37,389 nt of DNA from Blastocatellia bacterium (GCA_003487805.1 DNNE01000217.1:158234-195622), one strand, 5' to 3'; shown: positions 1 through 9,073, numbered from the stretch's first letter. Made by a program: numbers and translations. Notes: generated by a model from the sequence alone, not told the origin.

Positions 1-32
1 TACAGAACCGCTCGCGGTAGCGAGTGGGTGAT

Positions 33-79
33 GCCCGGCAAGGATGCCGGCGAACCGCAGGCAGGATGCCTGCGCTCCT
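33..79 (+). repeat. Two-hairpin dispersed repeat ('aggat-loop' family), copy 1
   Basis: Two consecutive hairpins share A-rich 'aggat' loops: CCGGC-AAGGAT-GCCGG, then the linker GCGAACCG, then GCAGGC-AGGA-TGCCTGC, ending CGCTCCT. The same plan (hairpin, gcgaaccg, hairpin, gcgctcct) recurs on the minus strand at 36607-36652, so this is a dispersed element and not a chance palindrome. A third palindrome, CTCGC-GGTA-GCGAG, lies just before it (about 11-24). The repeat ends six bases before the chosen start codon of the first gene, so it replaces the normal ribosome-binding region. An upstream in-frame ATG at 31 would translate through the repeat and is therefore not favoured. Confidence 0.75.
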
Positions 80-84
80 CCAAT

Positions 85-1356
85 ATGAAACGCAAGATCC
101 TGATCGTGATTTTGGGGCTCATTGTCTTGTCCCAAATCCCGTTTGCTTACCGCCGTTATCGTCTGCGACGTCTGCGTAACGCAATTCAGCAACTTGCCGC
201 GCAACGCGTTCCTCCGGCAGCCGAGAATGAATACACCGATTACAAAGGCGTGATTCATGTTCACTCTTCTTTGGGTGGGCATAGCACCGGAACATTCGCG
301 GAATTGATCGCGGCCGCGAAAGCGAACCAGCTCGATTTTGTGATCATGACTGAACATCCGCAGGCAGAGTTCGATACTGCCGCAATGACACTCAACGGAA
401 CTCACGCTGGTGTGCTGTTCATAAATGGTAATGAAGTAGCGAGTGCGGACGGCGATAGGCTGTTGCTGATTCCGGGGAATACGGACCCTGCCTTTCTCAA
501 CGCGCGAAAAACCCAGGACATCATCAAGGAACAGAAGGCTGATGGTGGGCTGGCCTTCATCACCTACCCAGCTGAATCTCGTAACTGGCAATCGACCGCC
601 GCAAGCGGCGTCGAAGTCTACAACTTGTTTACGAACGCGCGTCAGATCAACCCTGTAGTCATGTTCTTTGACGGCCTTTGGTCATATCGCAGTTATCCCG
701 ACCTAATGTTTGCGAATTTCTTCACGCGTCCAAACGAGAATTTGAAATTATGGGACGAGGCGATAACGAGCCATCGCACGTTCGTGGCCATTGCGGGCAA
801 CGATGCACACTCCAATGTCGGTCTCAGTCTGAATGATGCGTCCGGGCAACAGTGGCTGGGCGTTAAGCTCGATCCTTATGAACGAAGTTTTCGTGTCGTG
901 CGCACCCATATGCTGATCAAAAAAACCGAGACGCTCACCCGTGAAACACTGCTGGCCGCATTGTCGCAGGGACACTGTTACGTCTCGTTCGACATCTTCG
1001 CTGATCCATCCGGATTTAGTTTCGACGCAGAGAACCTCGTGACCGTGGAATACCCTCACGCGACCATGGGCGACTGGCTTCCTTCGTTTGGTCAGACGCG
1101 ATTAGTCGCAAAAGCGCCGCTCAACTGTCGTTTCGTACTTTATCGAGATGGAATCGAAATCGATCAAAAGGCCGGTACGGCAGTCGAATTCCTGGCAACC
1201 CGCCCCGGCCGATATCGAGTGGAGGCCTATCTCGACATGTTACCCTCCCCAGCGAGTGGTAAACCATGGATAATTTCTAACCCCATTTATTTAGAACCTA
1301 TCCTAACGTGGACTCCAGCGAAAAGTGCCAGAAACCCCAGTAAACAAGCTTCTTGA
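85..1356 (+). CDS. Membrane-anchored PHP-domain metallohydrolase (CehA/McbA-like)
   Basis: A protein of 423 aa from the ATG at 85. Residues 5-20 form a hydrophobic N-terminal segment followed by many Arg (AYRRYRLRRLR), so it is probably a signal anchor or uncleaved export signal. The PHP-type metal motifs are visible: HVH at residues 58-60, then VIMTEH about 30 residues later, NGNEV, and GNDAHS further on. These match the metal ligands of PHP and CehA/McbA-like phosphoesterases. The substrate cannot be predicted: family members act on phosphoesters or carbamate-like esters, and many are uncharacterised exported proteins. The C-terminal about 100 residues look like a beta-sandwich. I chose 85 because the in-frame upstream codons are encoded by a dispersed repeat and add a non-conserved peptide before the hydrophobic segment. 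The next gene follows after a short gap in the same direction. Confidence 0.75.
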   Translation: MKRKILIVILGLIVLSQIPFAYRRYRLRRLRNAIQQLAAQRVPPAAENEYTDYKGVIHVHSSLGGHSTGTFAELIAAAKANQLDFVIMTEHPQAEFDTAAMTLNGTHAGVLFINGNEVASADGDRLLLIPGNTDPAFLNARKTQDIIKEQKADGGLAFITYPAESRNWQSTAASGVEVYNLFTNARQINPVVMFFDGLWSYRSYPDLMFANFFTRPNENLKLWDEAITSHRTFVAIAGNDAHSNVGLSLNDASGQQWLGVKLDPYERSFRVVRTHMLIKKTETLTRETLLAALSQGHCYVSFDIFADPSGFSFDAENLVTVEYPHATMGDWLPSFGQTRLVAKAPLNCRFVLYRDGIEIDQKAGTAVEFLATRPGRYRVEAYLDMLPSPASGKPWIISNPIYLEPILTWTPAKSARNPSKQAS

Positions 1357-1435
1357 ATGACCTTACCGTGTGTGTTAATCTGTGTTTGGCTTCGTTAGCC
1401 TTCCCCGGCGCCCTGATCTCACGTTCCAAAGACCA

Positions 1436-2683
1436 ATGTCAGCAACCAGAGTCAGCCACTTCGAACTCGACTGGTGGGTAATTCAAAAGCGCGCGGTTTA
1501 TGTCGCGGTGCTGATACTTGTCCTGTGCGCGATGGCGGCAGGCGGCGCCTTGTATGTTTGGAAGTACGGGAATCCTCTAAAAAACGTAGCGCTGAAATCC
1601 GAGGCACTGGCGGGCGCTCGCTTTATGTCTTTCGAAGGTGACGTGCGCGTGATTCGCTCGGCGACGCGACAAATCGTCGTCGCAAACAATGACATTCAAC
1701 TTTACCCGGGCGACACGGTCCAAACTCAAGCCGACGGCCGTGCGCGCATCGGCATGGCTGACGGTTCAACTGTCGTCGTGCGGCCCAATAGCACGATCAT
1801 CATTCGTGATAATGAAAGCGCCGACAACGGCAAGCGCTCAAACGTTCACGTCGTAGTCGATAGCGGGCAAATGCTGGTGCGCACGTCCGAGCAAAGTGAA
1901 GACAATAAAAATGTGATCGAAACGCCGAAGACTCAGAATCAGATCGCGGGCCAGACCGCGGCGAGTTTTGGCGTTGCTCCTGAAGGCACTGAAGAGATAC
2001 GCGTGAACAGCGGCGCCGTGCAAAGCGCGAACCGCTTAGGTGAGCGCTTGTCGCTGCAAGGCGGCGAATACGTTTCAGTGAATCAGTCGGGAACCATTTC
2101 AAAGCCGCAACGGCTACTGGATGTTCCTCAGCCATTGGAGCCTCGTGACATGGCGAAAGTCACGACCAGCACCAACGGTTCAGCGAGTGTGGCGCTGCGT
2201 TGGCAGAAGCCTCAATCAGGATCAGCCTCCTTTTATCGAGTCGAAGTAGCGACTTCTCCATTCTTCGTGCCGGAAGGAAGAGTGATTGAACGTGATCGAT
2301 TATCAGTGACGCGATTCGATGTTGCGGATCTGCGGCAAGGTTCGTACTTCTGGCGAATCAGGGCCACGGCCGCATCCGGACAGACGAGCGATTGGACCGA
2401 GCCGCTAAAGTTCTTTGTCACCTCATCGGCAGCAAATGTCTCCGCTGTTTCAGTATCGAATCTGGTAGCTGTTCATCTTGGCGGAAACATCTACTTGATT
2501 CGCGGCACGACCTCGCCAGGCGTGGCTATACGCGTGTCGGAACGCGAAACATTATCTGCCGCGGACGGGAATTTCCAGGTGCAAATCACTGCGCCCGGCA
2601 GCGTGCACGAAGTCACCGTGCAGGCGTCAGATTCACAAGGCAATACAAGCAATTATCGGGTCGCACTCACCAGAACCAGCTAG
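1436..2683 (+). CDS. FecR-domain protein with C-terminal fibronectin-III/Ig-like domains
   Basis: A protein of 415 aa from the ATG at 1436; a GTG at 1382 would add 18 unconvincing residues. A single transmembrane helix lies near residues 20-40 (AVYVAVLILVLCAMAAGGAL). It is followed by a FecR-type domain with the typical pattern 'G-DVRVIR..., YPGDTVQTQADGRARI-MADGSTVVVRPNS', and then a DUF4880-less beta-helix-like segment through about residue 220. The remainder resembles a fibronectin-III module (YRVEVATSPFF, FYWRIRA-like pattern, residues about 240-330) and a terminal Ig-like fold. No FecI sigma factor or TonB receptor is nearby, so an iron-citrate signalling role is unlikely. In Acidobacteria such stand-alone FecR proteins are common envelope proteins. 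The function is unknown, and it probably faces the periplasm. Confidence 0.75.
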   Translation: MSATRVSHFELDWWVIQKRAVYVAVLILVLCAMAAGGALYVWKYGNPLKNVALKSEALAGARFMSFEGDVRVIRSATRQIVVANNDIQLYPGDTVQTQADGRARIGMADGSTVVVRPNSTIIIRDNESADNGKRSNVHVVVDSGQMLVRTSEQSEDNKNVIETPKTQNQIAGQTAASFGVAPEGTEEIRVNSGAVQSANRLGERLSLQGGEYVSVNQSGTISKPQRLLDVPQPLEPRDMAKVTTSTNGSASVALRWQKPQSGSASFYRVEVATSPFFVPEGRVIERDRLSVTRFDVADLRQGSYFWRIRATAASGQTSDWTEPLKFFVTSSAANVSAVSVSNLVAVHLGGNIYLIRGTTSPGVAIRVSERETLSAADGNFQVQITAPGSVHEVTVQASDSQGNTSNYRVALTRTS

Positions 2684-2762
2684 ACCGCGAACCAGCGAAG
2701 TAAACGAAGGCACGCCCCGGCCACCGAAATCCTCAAAAAGTAAGTGAAGGACGAAGTGCCGG

Positions 2763-4310
2763 ATGAAGAAAAGCGTTGTAGCGATCTCAGATGAAAACGC
2801 TGAGGTCTCAACTGAATTAATATCGATTCTTCACGATGCAGGGATAGCGGTCCGACTAAATGTTTCCGCGCGTGATCAGAAATCGGCCAATAACGATCCG
2901 GCCACGGTCGTGGCGGTCGTCTATGAAGTCCCGCTGGCTTGTTCAAGCGAGAGTCTGCGTCAGGTGATTCACAGTGCGCGCAGTCAATGGCCGGCGGTTC
3001 CCCTAATTGCGTGTATCAATGCTGCTCATCGATGGAACACGTTGGGGCAGATTGTTGCCCGCTCAGAGTTTAACGCCATCGCCGACAGTGCAGCGCAATT
3101 GCCCGCGTTGTTACGTGAAGTTGAAGAGCGTTCAGAGTCGGGTGATTCGCCTCGACCATTCAAACACTTACTTGAGCAAACGGTCTTTGCTCTGCCCGCT
3201 TCACTGCGAAAGCAGCAGTTGCGCGGGGCGTTCACTCTGGTTGCTACGCTACACGGCGCGATGTGCGAGGACGAGGCCGCGTCGTTTGCAGTCAACGGCC
3301 TCGGCCGATTGATTAGCGCGGACCGTTGGGCCATCTACCTGGCGCGAGAGAATCGAGCTGACACAGCGACCTTGGGACCCGTAATCGCGAGAGAGTTTTC
3401 GCGCGGCCATTCTTTGTCGTTCGATTACGAATGGCAGCACGAACTGCTTGACAGTGTGGTCGCAGTGGAGGCCGTTGCCGGCAGAACCGCCGAAGAAGCC
3501 GTCACGAGAATGACGCCAGTTAAACGATCTGAAAAAGGAAATAAGATCGTTGCAGTGCCGATAATCAGCGGTGACCGAGCTATTGGCGTGCTGGAGGGAC
3601 TACGCAGCGGCCCGGATTCGCGACCATTCTCGCGAGCCGAACTCGCATTATTAAACACAGTCGCGCCCGCGATCGCCATGGCGTTGTCGAATTCGGTTCG
3701 CATCGCCGAGGCTGAACGGCTGTCGTCAACTGACGAGCTCACGAGACTTCATAATGCGCGCTATCTTCGGCAGTTCCTGGTGAATGAGGTCAAGCGTGCC
3801 CGGCGATATCACACAAGGGTGGCGGCGCTGTTTCTCGACCTGGATGATTTCAAGCGTGTGAATGATCTGCACGGGCATCTTGTGGGATCGCATTGTTTGA
3901 TGGAGGTCGCGGCGTTGCTATTGCCGTCAGTCCGGGACACCGATTGCGTAGTTCGATACGGGGGCGATGAGTTCGTTGTGATTTTGCCCGAAGCCGGTGC
4001 CGAAGAGGCCGTGGCCGTGGCCCAGCGGACTCGTGCAAAAATAGAAGCCCATCGCTTCACGGGTGGACGTCGTTTGCGAATCTCTTTGACGGCCAGCATT
4101 GGCGTGGCCGTCTTTCCTGAAAATGCGCTGTCGCCGCATCAACTTGTCTCGTCCGCCGACCAGGCGATGTACGCCGCGAAGGCGGCAAACAAGAATTGTA
4201 TCCGCCTTGCCGCAACGTCCGATGGCGGGCAATCCGGCGATGAGTTGCGCGACCCGACACAAGATGGGAAACAATTTCAAAGAATTCCCGACGAGAGGTT
4301 CATTTCTTGA
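2763..4310 (+). CDS. Diguanylate cyclase: degenerate receiver-like N-terminus, GAF domain, GGDEF
   Basis: A protein of 515 aa with GAAGGA upstream of the ATG. The N-terminal about 120 residues have the alternating beta/alpha look of a response-regulator receiver (VVAISDENAEVSTELISILHD), but I see no convincing phospho-acceptor Asp, so it may be a pseudo-receiver. Residues about 150-310 fit a GAF sensor domain. The C-terminal GGDEF domain (about 320-490) contains an intact active site, RYGGDEF near residues 398-404, preceded by RDTD exactly five residues upstream of GGDEF. That is the RxxD inhibitory I-site that binds c-di-GMP. The enzyme should make c-di-GMP from two GTP and be feedback inhibited. 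No transmembrane helix is evident. The gene lies just upstream of the mre operon, separated by 169 bp, and there is no evidence that it is part of that transcription unit. Confidence 0.9.
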   Translation: MKKSVVAISDENAEVSTELISILHDAGIAVRLNVSARDQKSANNDPATVVAVVYEVPLACSSESLRQVIHSARSQWPAVPLIACINAAHRWNTLGQIVARSEFNAIADSAAQLPALLREVEERSESGDSPRPFKHLLEQTVFALPASLRKQQLRGAFTLVATLHGAMCEDEAASFAVNGLGRLISADRWAIYLARENRADTATLGPVIAREFSRGHSLSFDYEWQHELLDSVVAVEAVAGRTAEEAVTRMTPVKRSEKGNKIVAVPIISGDRAIGVLEGLRSGPDSRPFSRAELALLNTVAPAIAMALSNSVRIAEAERLSSTDELTRLHNARYLRQFLVNEVKRARRYHTRVAALFLDLDDFKRVNDLHGHLVGSHCLMEVAALLLPSVRDTDCVVRYGGDEFVVILPEAGAEEAVAVAQRTRAKIEAHRFTGGRRLRISLTASIGVAVFPENALSPHQLVSSADQAMYAAKAANKNCIRLAATSDGGQSGDELRDPTQDGKQFQRIPDERFIS

Positions 4311-4479
4311 TAGCGTTAGGAAACGAATCGTTGTATCTTTGTCCGTTCGGTTCTGCTTCGGTGAGTCGTTTTATTAATTTGCCAGGTCGCTTGCGCCCGT
4401 CGCGGTTTTCAGCCTGCACTCAGATTAACCGCTCACCTCTTCAGACAATTCATTTTTCCGTCAAGGAAATCGATCTCAA

Positions 4480-5526
4480 ATGGGTTTTAAATCTATCTTT
4501 AGTCTATTTTCGAGCGATCTAGCCATCGATCTCGGAACCGCTAATACACTCGTCTATGCAAAAGGTCGCGGCATAGTAGTTTCAGAACCGTCAATCGTCG
4601 CCATTAACAAGGTGACGAATGCTGTGGAGGCAGTCGGTCGCGATGCTAAAGAGATGTTGGGCCGCACCCCCGGCAACATCGTCGCGATTCGTCCGATGAA
4701 GGACGGTGTGATTGCAAACTTTGAAGTGACTGAAAAAATGCTGCAGCACTTCATACGCAAAGCTCACAACGGAAAGACATGGGTCAGCCCGCGCGTCGTG
4801 ATCGGAATCCCCTCCGAAATTACGCAGGTTGAGCGACGCGCAGTCGAGGACTCTGCGTATCGCGCTAAAGCATCCGAGGTGTACCTGGTTGAAGAAGCGA
4901 TGGCCGCCGCGATTGGCGCCGGACTTCCGATCACCGAACCACACGGCAACATGGTGGTCGACATCGGTGGCGGCACCACCGACATCGCCGTGATCAGTTT
5001 GAGCGGTATTGTCTATTCGCGTTCCGTGCGCGTCGCGGGCAACGAAATGGACGAAGCGATCACGCAATACATCAAACGAAAATACAATCTGCTGATCGGT
5101 GAGCGCACCGCGGAAGCGATCAAGATCGAATTGGGTTCGGCATTTCCTTTGGATGAAGAGCTTTCTTTTGAAGTGCGCGGCCGCAATTTGATCGAAGGCA
5201 TTCCGAAAACGATCACCATCTCTGATGAAGAGATTCGCGAAGCCCTCGCCGATTCAGTGTCGACGATTATTAACGCAGTGCGCGTCGCGCTTGAGCGCAC
5301 TCCGCCCGAGCTTTCCGCTGACATCGTTGAGCGCGGAATTGTTTTGACGGGTGGCGGCGCCTTACTGAAGAACCTGGACAAACGTCTGTCGATCGAAACG
5401 GGCCTGCCCGTCTCTCTGGCTGAAGACCCGCTCGCGTCGGTCGTGCTTGGCACCGGCAAGATGCTTTCAGACTTCGATTTGTTGAAGCGCGTGAAGTGGG
5501 ACAATAGTTTGACGACAGGAACCTAA
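4480..5526 (+). CDS. mreB: Rod shape-determining protein MreB
   Basis: A protein of 348 aa, normal length for MreB. This actin-like ATPase polymerises on the inner face of the cytoplasmic membrane and guides the peptidoglycan elongation machinery. Visible nucleotide-binding motifs are DLGTANT (phosphate 1, residues 17-23), VVDIGGGTTDIAV (phosphate 2, about 160-172) and LTGGGALL (adenosine region). The N-terminus MGFKSIFSLFSSD resembles the amphipathic or membrane-associating start seen in many MreBs. An AAGGAA sequence precedes the ATG by about 10 nt. It is the first gene of mreB-mreC-mreD-mrdA-rodA, all on the same strand. The 169 bp upstream (4311-4479) hold the likely promoter, but I see no convincing -35/-10 pair. 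Confidence 0.98.
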   Translation: MGFKSIFSLFSSDLAIDLGTANTLVYAKGRGIVVSEPSIVAINKVTNAVEAVGRDAKEMLGRTPGNIVAIRPMKDGVIANFEVTEKMLQHFIRKAHNGKTWVSPRVVIGIPSEITQVERRAVEDSAYRAKASEVYLVEEAMAAAIGAGLPITEPHGNMVVDIGGGTTDIAVISLSGIVYSRSVRVAGNEMDEAITQYIKRKYNLLIGERTAEAIKIELGSAFPLDEELSFEVRGRNLIEGIPKTITISDEEIREALADSVSTIINAVRVALERTPPELSADIVERGIVLTGGGALLKNLDKRLSIETGLPVSLAEDPLASVVLGTGKMLSDFDLLKRVKWDNSLTTGT

Positions 5527-5552
5527 GCATTGCCGATTTTCGATTGAAACCA

Positions 5553-5576
5553 AATTGGCAATTGGCAATTGGCAAT
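5553..5576 (+). repeat. Tandem heptamer (AATTGGC)x3 in the mreB-mreC gap
   Basis: Three exact tandem copies of AATTGGC followed by AAT fill the space immediately before the mreC start codon, where a Shine-Dalgarno sequence would be expected. A partial inverted match (TTGCCGATTTT at about 5530-5540) lies upstream. The 56 nt between the mreB stop and the mreC start contain no AGGAG-like motif. Confidence 0.85.
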
Positions 5577-5582
5577 GAATCA

Positions 5583-6482
5583 ATGGCTGCAATTCGCACC
5601 CAAAGAGAGATTCGCCAGCGTGCGCCGTGGTGGTTGTTTGCCTTGCTCGCGCTTAATTTCGGTCTGATGACTTATGACGCGCGTGACTCGGATACCAAAC
5701 AGCGAAAGATTCGTTCGATTGCGCAAATGGTGATGTACCCGCTGCAACGTGGAACCTCCGGCAGCGCGAACTGGTTTGGCGGATTCTTTGGGAACATTGG
5801 CGAGCTGCGTCGCGCTTCGACTGAAAACGAGCAACTGCGGAAACAGGTTGCGGACATGCAGACCGAGTTGCGCGACACTCGCGAACGCGCGGCTGAGGCC
5901 GGCCGGCTTGAGCAACTGCTGAAGTTGTCGGAAACCAGCCAGTACAAATCCATAGCGGCCCGTGTGATCGCGCGCGACCCCTCGATGTGGTTCGACGGTA
6001 TTACGATTGACAAGGGACGATGGGCGGGCGTTGAAGTTAATATGCCGGTCGTTACCACGGGCGGAATCGTTGGCAGAGTTGTATCGACCAGTCCGTTGAG
6101 CTCGCAAGTCATGCTGGTGACTGATGAACGATCAGGCGCCGGCGCGGTGGTCGGGCAACTCAATCAGTCGACCGCGATGGGATCTGTGAAGGGCATGGGC
6201 GAGATCGGCTTGTTGGAAATGCGTTATGTGTCCGGGCTGGAGAAAGTACAGACTGGCGATACCGTGATAACGACCGGACAGGACGGAATTTATCCGGCGG
6301 GTTACAATGTTGGCGAAGTGATCGAAGTGCGGCCCGGATCGGCGACCCAGGCATTAGTGATTCACATTCGACCAGGCGCCGGATTGGAACGAGTGAAAGA
6401 AGTTGCTGTCCTCATGTATCGCGCCCCCCAGCGCGCAGAACCCGATCAAACTCTCCCGAACGTGGAAAAGAAAAAGCAGTAA
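5583..6482 (+). CDS. mreC: Rod shape-determining protein MreC
   Basis: A protein of 299 aa from the ATG at 5583. A TTG at 5544 would read through the tandem repeat and is not favoured. It has a short cytoplasmic N-terminus, one transmembrane helix (WWLFALLALNFGLMTYDA, about residues 13-30), a coiled coil about 70-115 (ENEQLRKQVADMQTELRDTRERAAEAGRLEQLL), then the beta-rich MreC domain with typical elements (VIARDPSMWFDGITIDKG, PVVTTGGIVGRVV, GAGAVVGQ, TGDTVITTGQDGIYPAG). MreC is a periplasmic scaffold that activates PBP2-RodA. It lies between mreB and mreD, as in most rod-shaped bacteria. Confidence 0.96.
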   Translation: MAAIRTQREIRQRAPWWLFALLALNFGLMTYDARDSDTKQRKIRSIAQMVMYPLQRGTSGSANWFGGFFGNIGELRRASTENEQLRKQVADMQTELRDTRERAAEAGRLEQLLKLSETSQYKSIAARVIARDPSMWFDGITIDKGRWAGVEVNMPVVTTGGIVGRVVSTSPLSSQVMLVTDERSGAGAVVGQLNQSTAMGSVKGMGEIGLLEMRYVSGLEKVQTGDTVITTGQDGIYPAGYNVGEVIEVRPGSATQALVIHIRPGAGLERVKEVAVLMYRAPQRAEPDQTLPNVEKKKQ

Positions 6483-6620
6483 GGCAGTAGGCAGAAGGCG
6501 CAGGAGTTTTGGCTTGGTTAGCATATGCACTTCGACAAGGTTGACCTCCCCGATGAAAAATTCACCGTCCGCTGCTGCGACTGCATACTGCCCACTGCAT
6601 ACTGCCTACTGTACTAACCC
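6483..6620 (+). repeat. Inverted and direct short repeats between mreC and mreD
   Basis: This 138-nt spacer is unusually long for the operon and is repeat-rich. CAGTAGGCAG just after the mreC stop (about 6485-6494) is the exact reverse complement of CTGCCTACTG at about 6603-6612. The 13-mer ACTGCATACTGCC occurs twice, at 6580-6592 and 6594-6606. The repeats abut the mreD ATG, and no Shine-Dalgarno sequence is seen there. The arms could pair into a large hairpin in the mRNA that encloses about 110 nt. No gene is evident in the spacer. Confidence 0.75.
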
Positions 6621-7169
6621 ATGCGCCAACTGACAGTCGCGATACTTCTAGTCGTGGCCATTGCTCTACAGTCAGCCCTGCGCGCTGTATGGCAGCCCCT
6701 CGGATTCATAGACTTTGCGCTGGTCCTGGTAGTGTACTTTGCGTTGCAGCGCGAACCGCTGCTGGCCCTGATTACGGCAGCCGCCGCCGGCCTCGCGCTC
6801 GACTTGATAAGTGGTCCACCGGCGTTGCTGGGAGCGGGCGGATTTGCAAAAGTACTCACGGCTTATGCGGTCTACTTCGTGGCCTCGCGCGTAATGCTTG
6901 ACACGACTCTGCTGCGCATTCCGGTTCTGGTGTGCGCAAGTCTGATTGACAACCTTGTCTATGTTGGTATGCATCGATTGCTTGGGCAGCGTCCGCCGAT
7001 GCCTTTTGTGCAATCGCTGTCGTATAAGTTGATCGCAACGACCGTGGCCGGAACGATTTTGCTTTACTTGTATGATTCTTATTTCAGTGGTAAAGCGAGA
7101 CAGCGCCGCCAATTCACAGTGCGGCGAAGAGTGGCGCGCCGGCCATCAGCGGCAGCAAGAAGAAGATGA
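6621..7169 (+). CDS. mreD: Rod shape-determining protein MreD
   Basis: A protein of 182 aa, very hydrophobic, with about five or six membrane helices (starting RQLTVAILLVVAIALQSALR). It has the typical MreD features of a short polytopic protein with a small basic C-terminal tail (RQFTVRRRVARRPSAAARRR). It is an inner-membrane partner of MreC in the elongasome. Its identity is supported mainly by position between mreC and mrdA plus topology, since MreD is poorly conserved. Its last codon overlaps the mrdA start (ATGA), so the two genes are probably translationally coupled. Confidence 0.92.
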   Translation: MRQLTVAILLVVAIALQSALRAVWQPLGFIDFALVLVVYFALQREPLLALITAAAAGLALDLISGPPALLGAGGFAKVLTAYAVYFVASRVMLDTTLLRIPVLVCASLIDNLVYVGMHRLLGQRPPMPFVQSLSYKLIATTVAGTILLYLYDSYFSGKARQRRQFTVRRRVARRPSAAARRR

Positions 7170-9073
7170 AATTCGTTGACGATTCCCAAAATCTGCGCGT
7201 GCGCTTGCGCCTGATCCAGGTGCTGGTCCTGGTCCTGCTGGGCGTGCTTTGCGTGCGTCTTTATCTGCTGCAAATCGTCAACGGGGCACGGTATGCAGAG
7301 GTCGCTGAGAACCAACGCATTCGTCTCTTGCCGATTCCGGCGCCGCGCGGCGTCATCTTCGATCGTAACGGAAATATGCTGGTCGATTCGCGGCCGATAT
7401 ATAGCGTTATTCTCTCGCGCGAGGTCACCAAGAGCATTGACTACTCATTCATTAAACCGCTCGCTGATGGACTGCAACTTGATTCAGAGATCCTGCGCGA
7501 ACGTTTCGATCAGGTGAAATCACAGCCTGCTTTCGAATCGATTCCCATTAAGGAGGGCGCGACCTCCGCTGACATCGCCTGGGTTGACGCGCATCAACTT
7601 GAATTTCCGACGTTGCGAATTGAACAAACGCCGCAACGCCGTTATCCGGAAAATGGACTGCTGTGTCACGCCCTTGGTTATGTCGGCGAGATCAGTCCCG
7701 AGCAACTCAAGCAACCAGAGTATCGCGACAAGGGTTACAAGCCGGGTGACATCATAGGGCAGGAAGGTTTGGAATCAGTCTATGACGAATATTTGCGAGG
7801 CCGCGACGGCTATCGCAAGGTCATCGTAGACAGCCGCGGGCACATTCAAAACGAAGTCGAGCGCGTCGAACCGCAATCGGGTCAGGACATCGTGATCACG
7901 ATCGATCTCGATCTGCAAAAAGCCGCGGAAGAACAGTTGCGAAAGTCACCCCAGGGGCGCGGAGTGATCATCTCGATGGATCCGAACAACGGAGAGATTC
8001 TGGCGCTGGCTTCGGCGCCGACATTCGATCCGAACCTCTTCTCTCAACGCATCACGACGAAAGCAGGCCGCGCCGAATATCAGAAACTGCTCAACGATCC
8101 CGATCACCCGCTCATCAATCGCGCTATCCAGGGCAAGTATCCGCCGGGCTCGACCTGGAAACCTTTGATGGCCACCGCGGGATTGAAACAGGGAGCGATT
8201 TCGATCGACAACTCGAATCTGGTGTGCGGCGGCGGCATTACGATCGGCAACAAGTTCACGCGCTGCATGGGCGGCAATCACGGTTCGCCCAATGTGCATT
8301 TCGCAATTGAGCATTCCTGCGACGGTTATTTCTATCGCCTGGGGCTTAAGATGAAACTCGAAGGCATCCAATCGATGGTCGACATGTTCGAGCTTGATAA
8401 GCGCACCGGCATCGATCTTCCGCATGAAGTCGTGAGCACGACTCCTTCACGAGAGTTAAAGACCAGACTTTACCCGAAGGATCCTGAATGGAAAGACATC
8501 GACACGGTTTATTCTTCGTTCGGCCAGGGCGAAGACGTGTTGACGCCGATGGCGCTGTTGCGCGCCCACTCTTCGATTGGCATGAAGGGAAAGATGTACG
8601 TGCCGCACCTGTTGAAAGAAGTGCATCCGATCGGCGCCGTCGGAAACGAGCCGACGCGGTCCGATTATCGGGCGGAACGACCCGCACATACTTTCGACCG
8701 TCCCGAGCCGAAGAATCTCGGTATCCCGACGGACCAAAGCGACGTCGTGGTCCAGGCGATGTGGGCGGTCGTGAACGGAGGGGGCACCGCCACTGGAATC
8801 AAACTGGTTGGGTTCGATATCGCCGGCAAGACAGGCACCGCGCAAGTAGTCAGCCTCGGCAAGGAAGGCAGCGAGCACAAGGATCATTCGTGGTTCGTTT
8901 CCTACGCGCCGGCATATAAGCCTGAAATTTCCGTTGTCGCTTTAATCGAAAACGCCGGACTCGGCTCTCGCTTCGGCGCACCGGCCGTCCGCGCAATCTA
9001 TGATGTGTACTACGCCAAAACGCGAACTGCGAAAGAGAAGCCTGACAGTAATATTGCTTTGAAGATTCGATAG
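7166..9073 (+). CDS. mrdA: Penicillin-binding protein 2 (elongasome transpeptidase)
   Basis: A protein of 635 aa, a class B PBP of usual PBP2 length. It has an N-terminal signal-anchor helix (about residues 15-37), then the dimerisation/pedestal region (PAPRGVIFDRNG, ENGLLCHALGYVGEIS, GLESVYDEYLRG), then the transpeptidase domain. Active-site motifs are PPGSTWKP with the catalytic Ser at 329 and Lys at 332; SCD at 384-386, with Asp in the place of the Asn of SxN, a variant I believe is usual in PBP2; and KTGT at 555-558. It crosslinks peptidoglycan during lateral growth together with RodA, the gene that follows. Its start overlaps the mreD stop by four bases. Confidence 0.97.
   Translation: MKFVDDSQNLRVRLRLIQVLVLVLLGVLCVRLYLLQIVNGARYAEVAENQRIRLLPIPAPRGVIFDRNGNMLVDSRPIYSVILSREVTKSIDYSFIKPLADGLQLDSEILRERFDQVKSQPAFESIPIKEGATSADIAWVDAHQLEFPTLRIEQTPQRRYPENGLLCHALGYVGEISPEQLKQPEYRDKGYKPGDIIGQEGLESVYDEYLRGRDGYRKVIVDSRGHIQNEVERVEPQSGQDIVITIDLDLQKAAEEQLRKSPQGRGVIISMDPNNGEILALASAPTFDPNLFSQRITTKAGRAEYQKLLNDPDHPLINRAIQGKYPPGSTWKPLMATAGLKQGAISIDNSNLVCGGGITIGNKFTRCMGGNHGSPNVHFAIEHSCDGYFYRLGLKMKLEGIQSMVDMFELDKRTGIDLPHEVVSTTPSRELKTRLYPKDPEWKDIDTVYSSFGQGEDVLTPMALLRAHSSIGMKGKMYVPHLLKEVHPIGAVGNEPTRSDYRAERPAHTFDRPEPKNLGIPTDQSDVVVQAMWAVVNGGGTATGIKLVGFDIAGKTGTAQVVSLGKEGSEHKDHSWFVSYAPAYKPEISVVALIENAGLGSRFGAPAVRAIYDVYYAKTRTAKEKPDSNIALKIR

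Noticed and set aside
1436..2683. FecR as part of an iron-responsive FecI-FecR-FecA system
   Set aside because: No ECF sigma factor or TonB-dependent receptor is adjacent, and the C-terminus is fibronectin/Ig-like.
4311..4479. A specific promoter for the mre operon
   Set aside because: The region is the likely promoter site, but no -35/-10 pair with proper spacing stood out.
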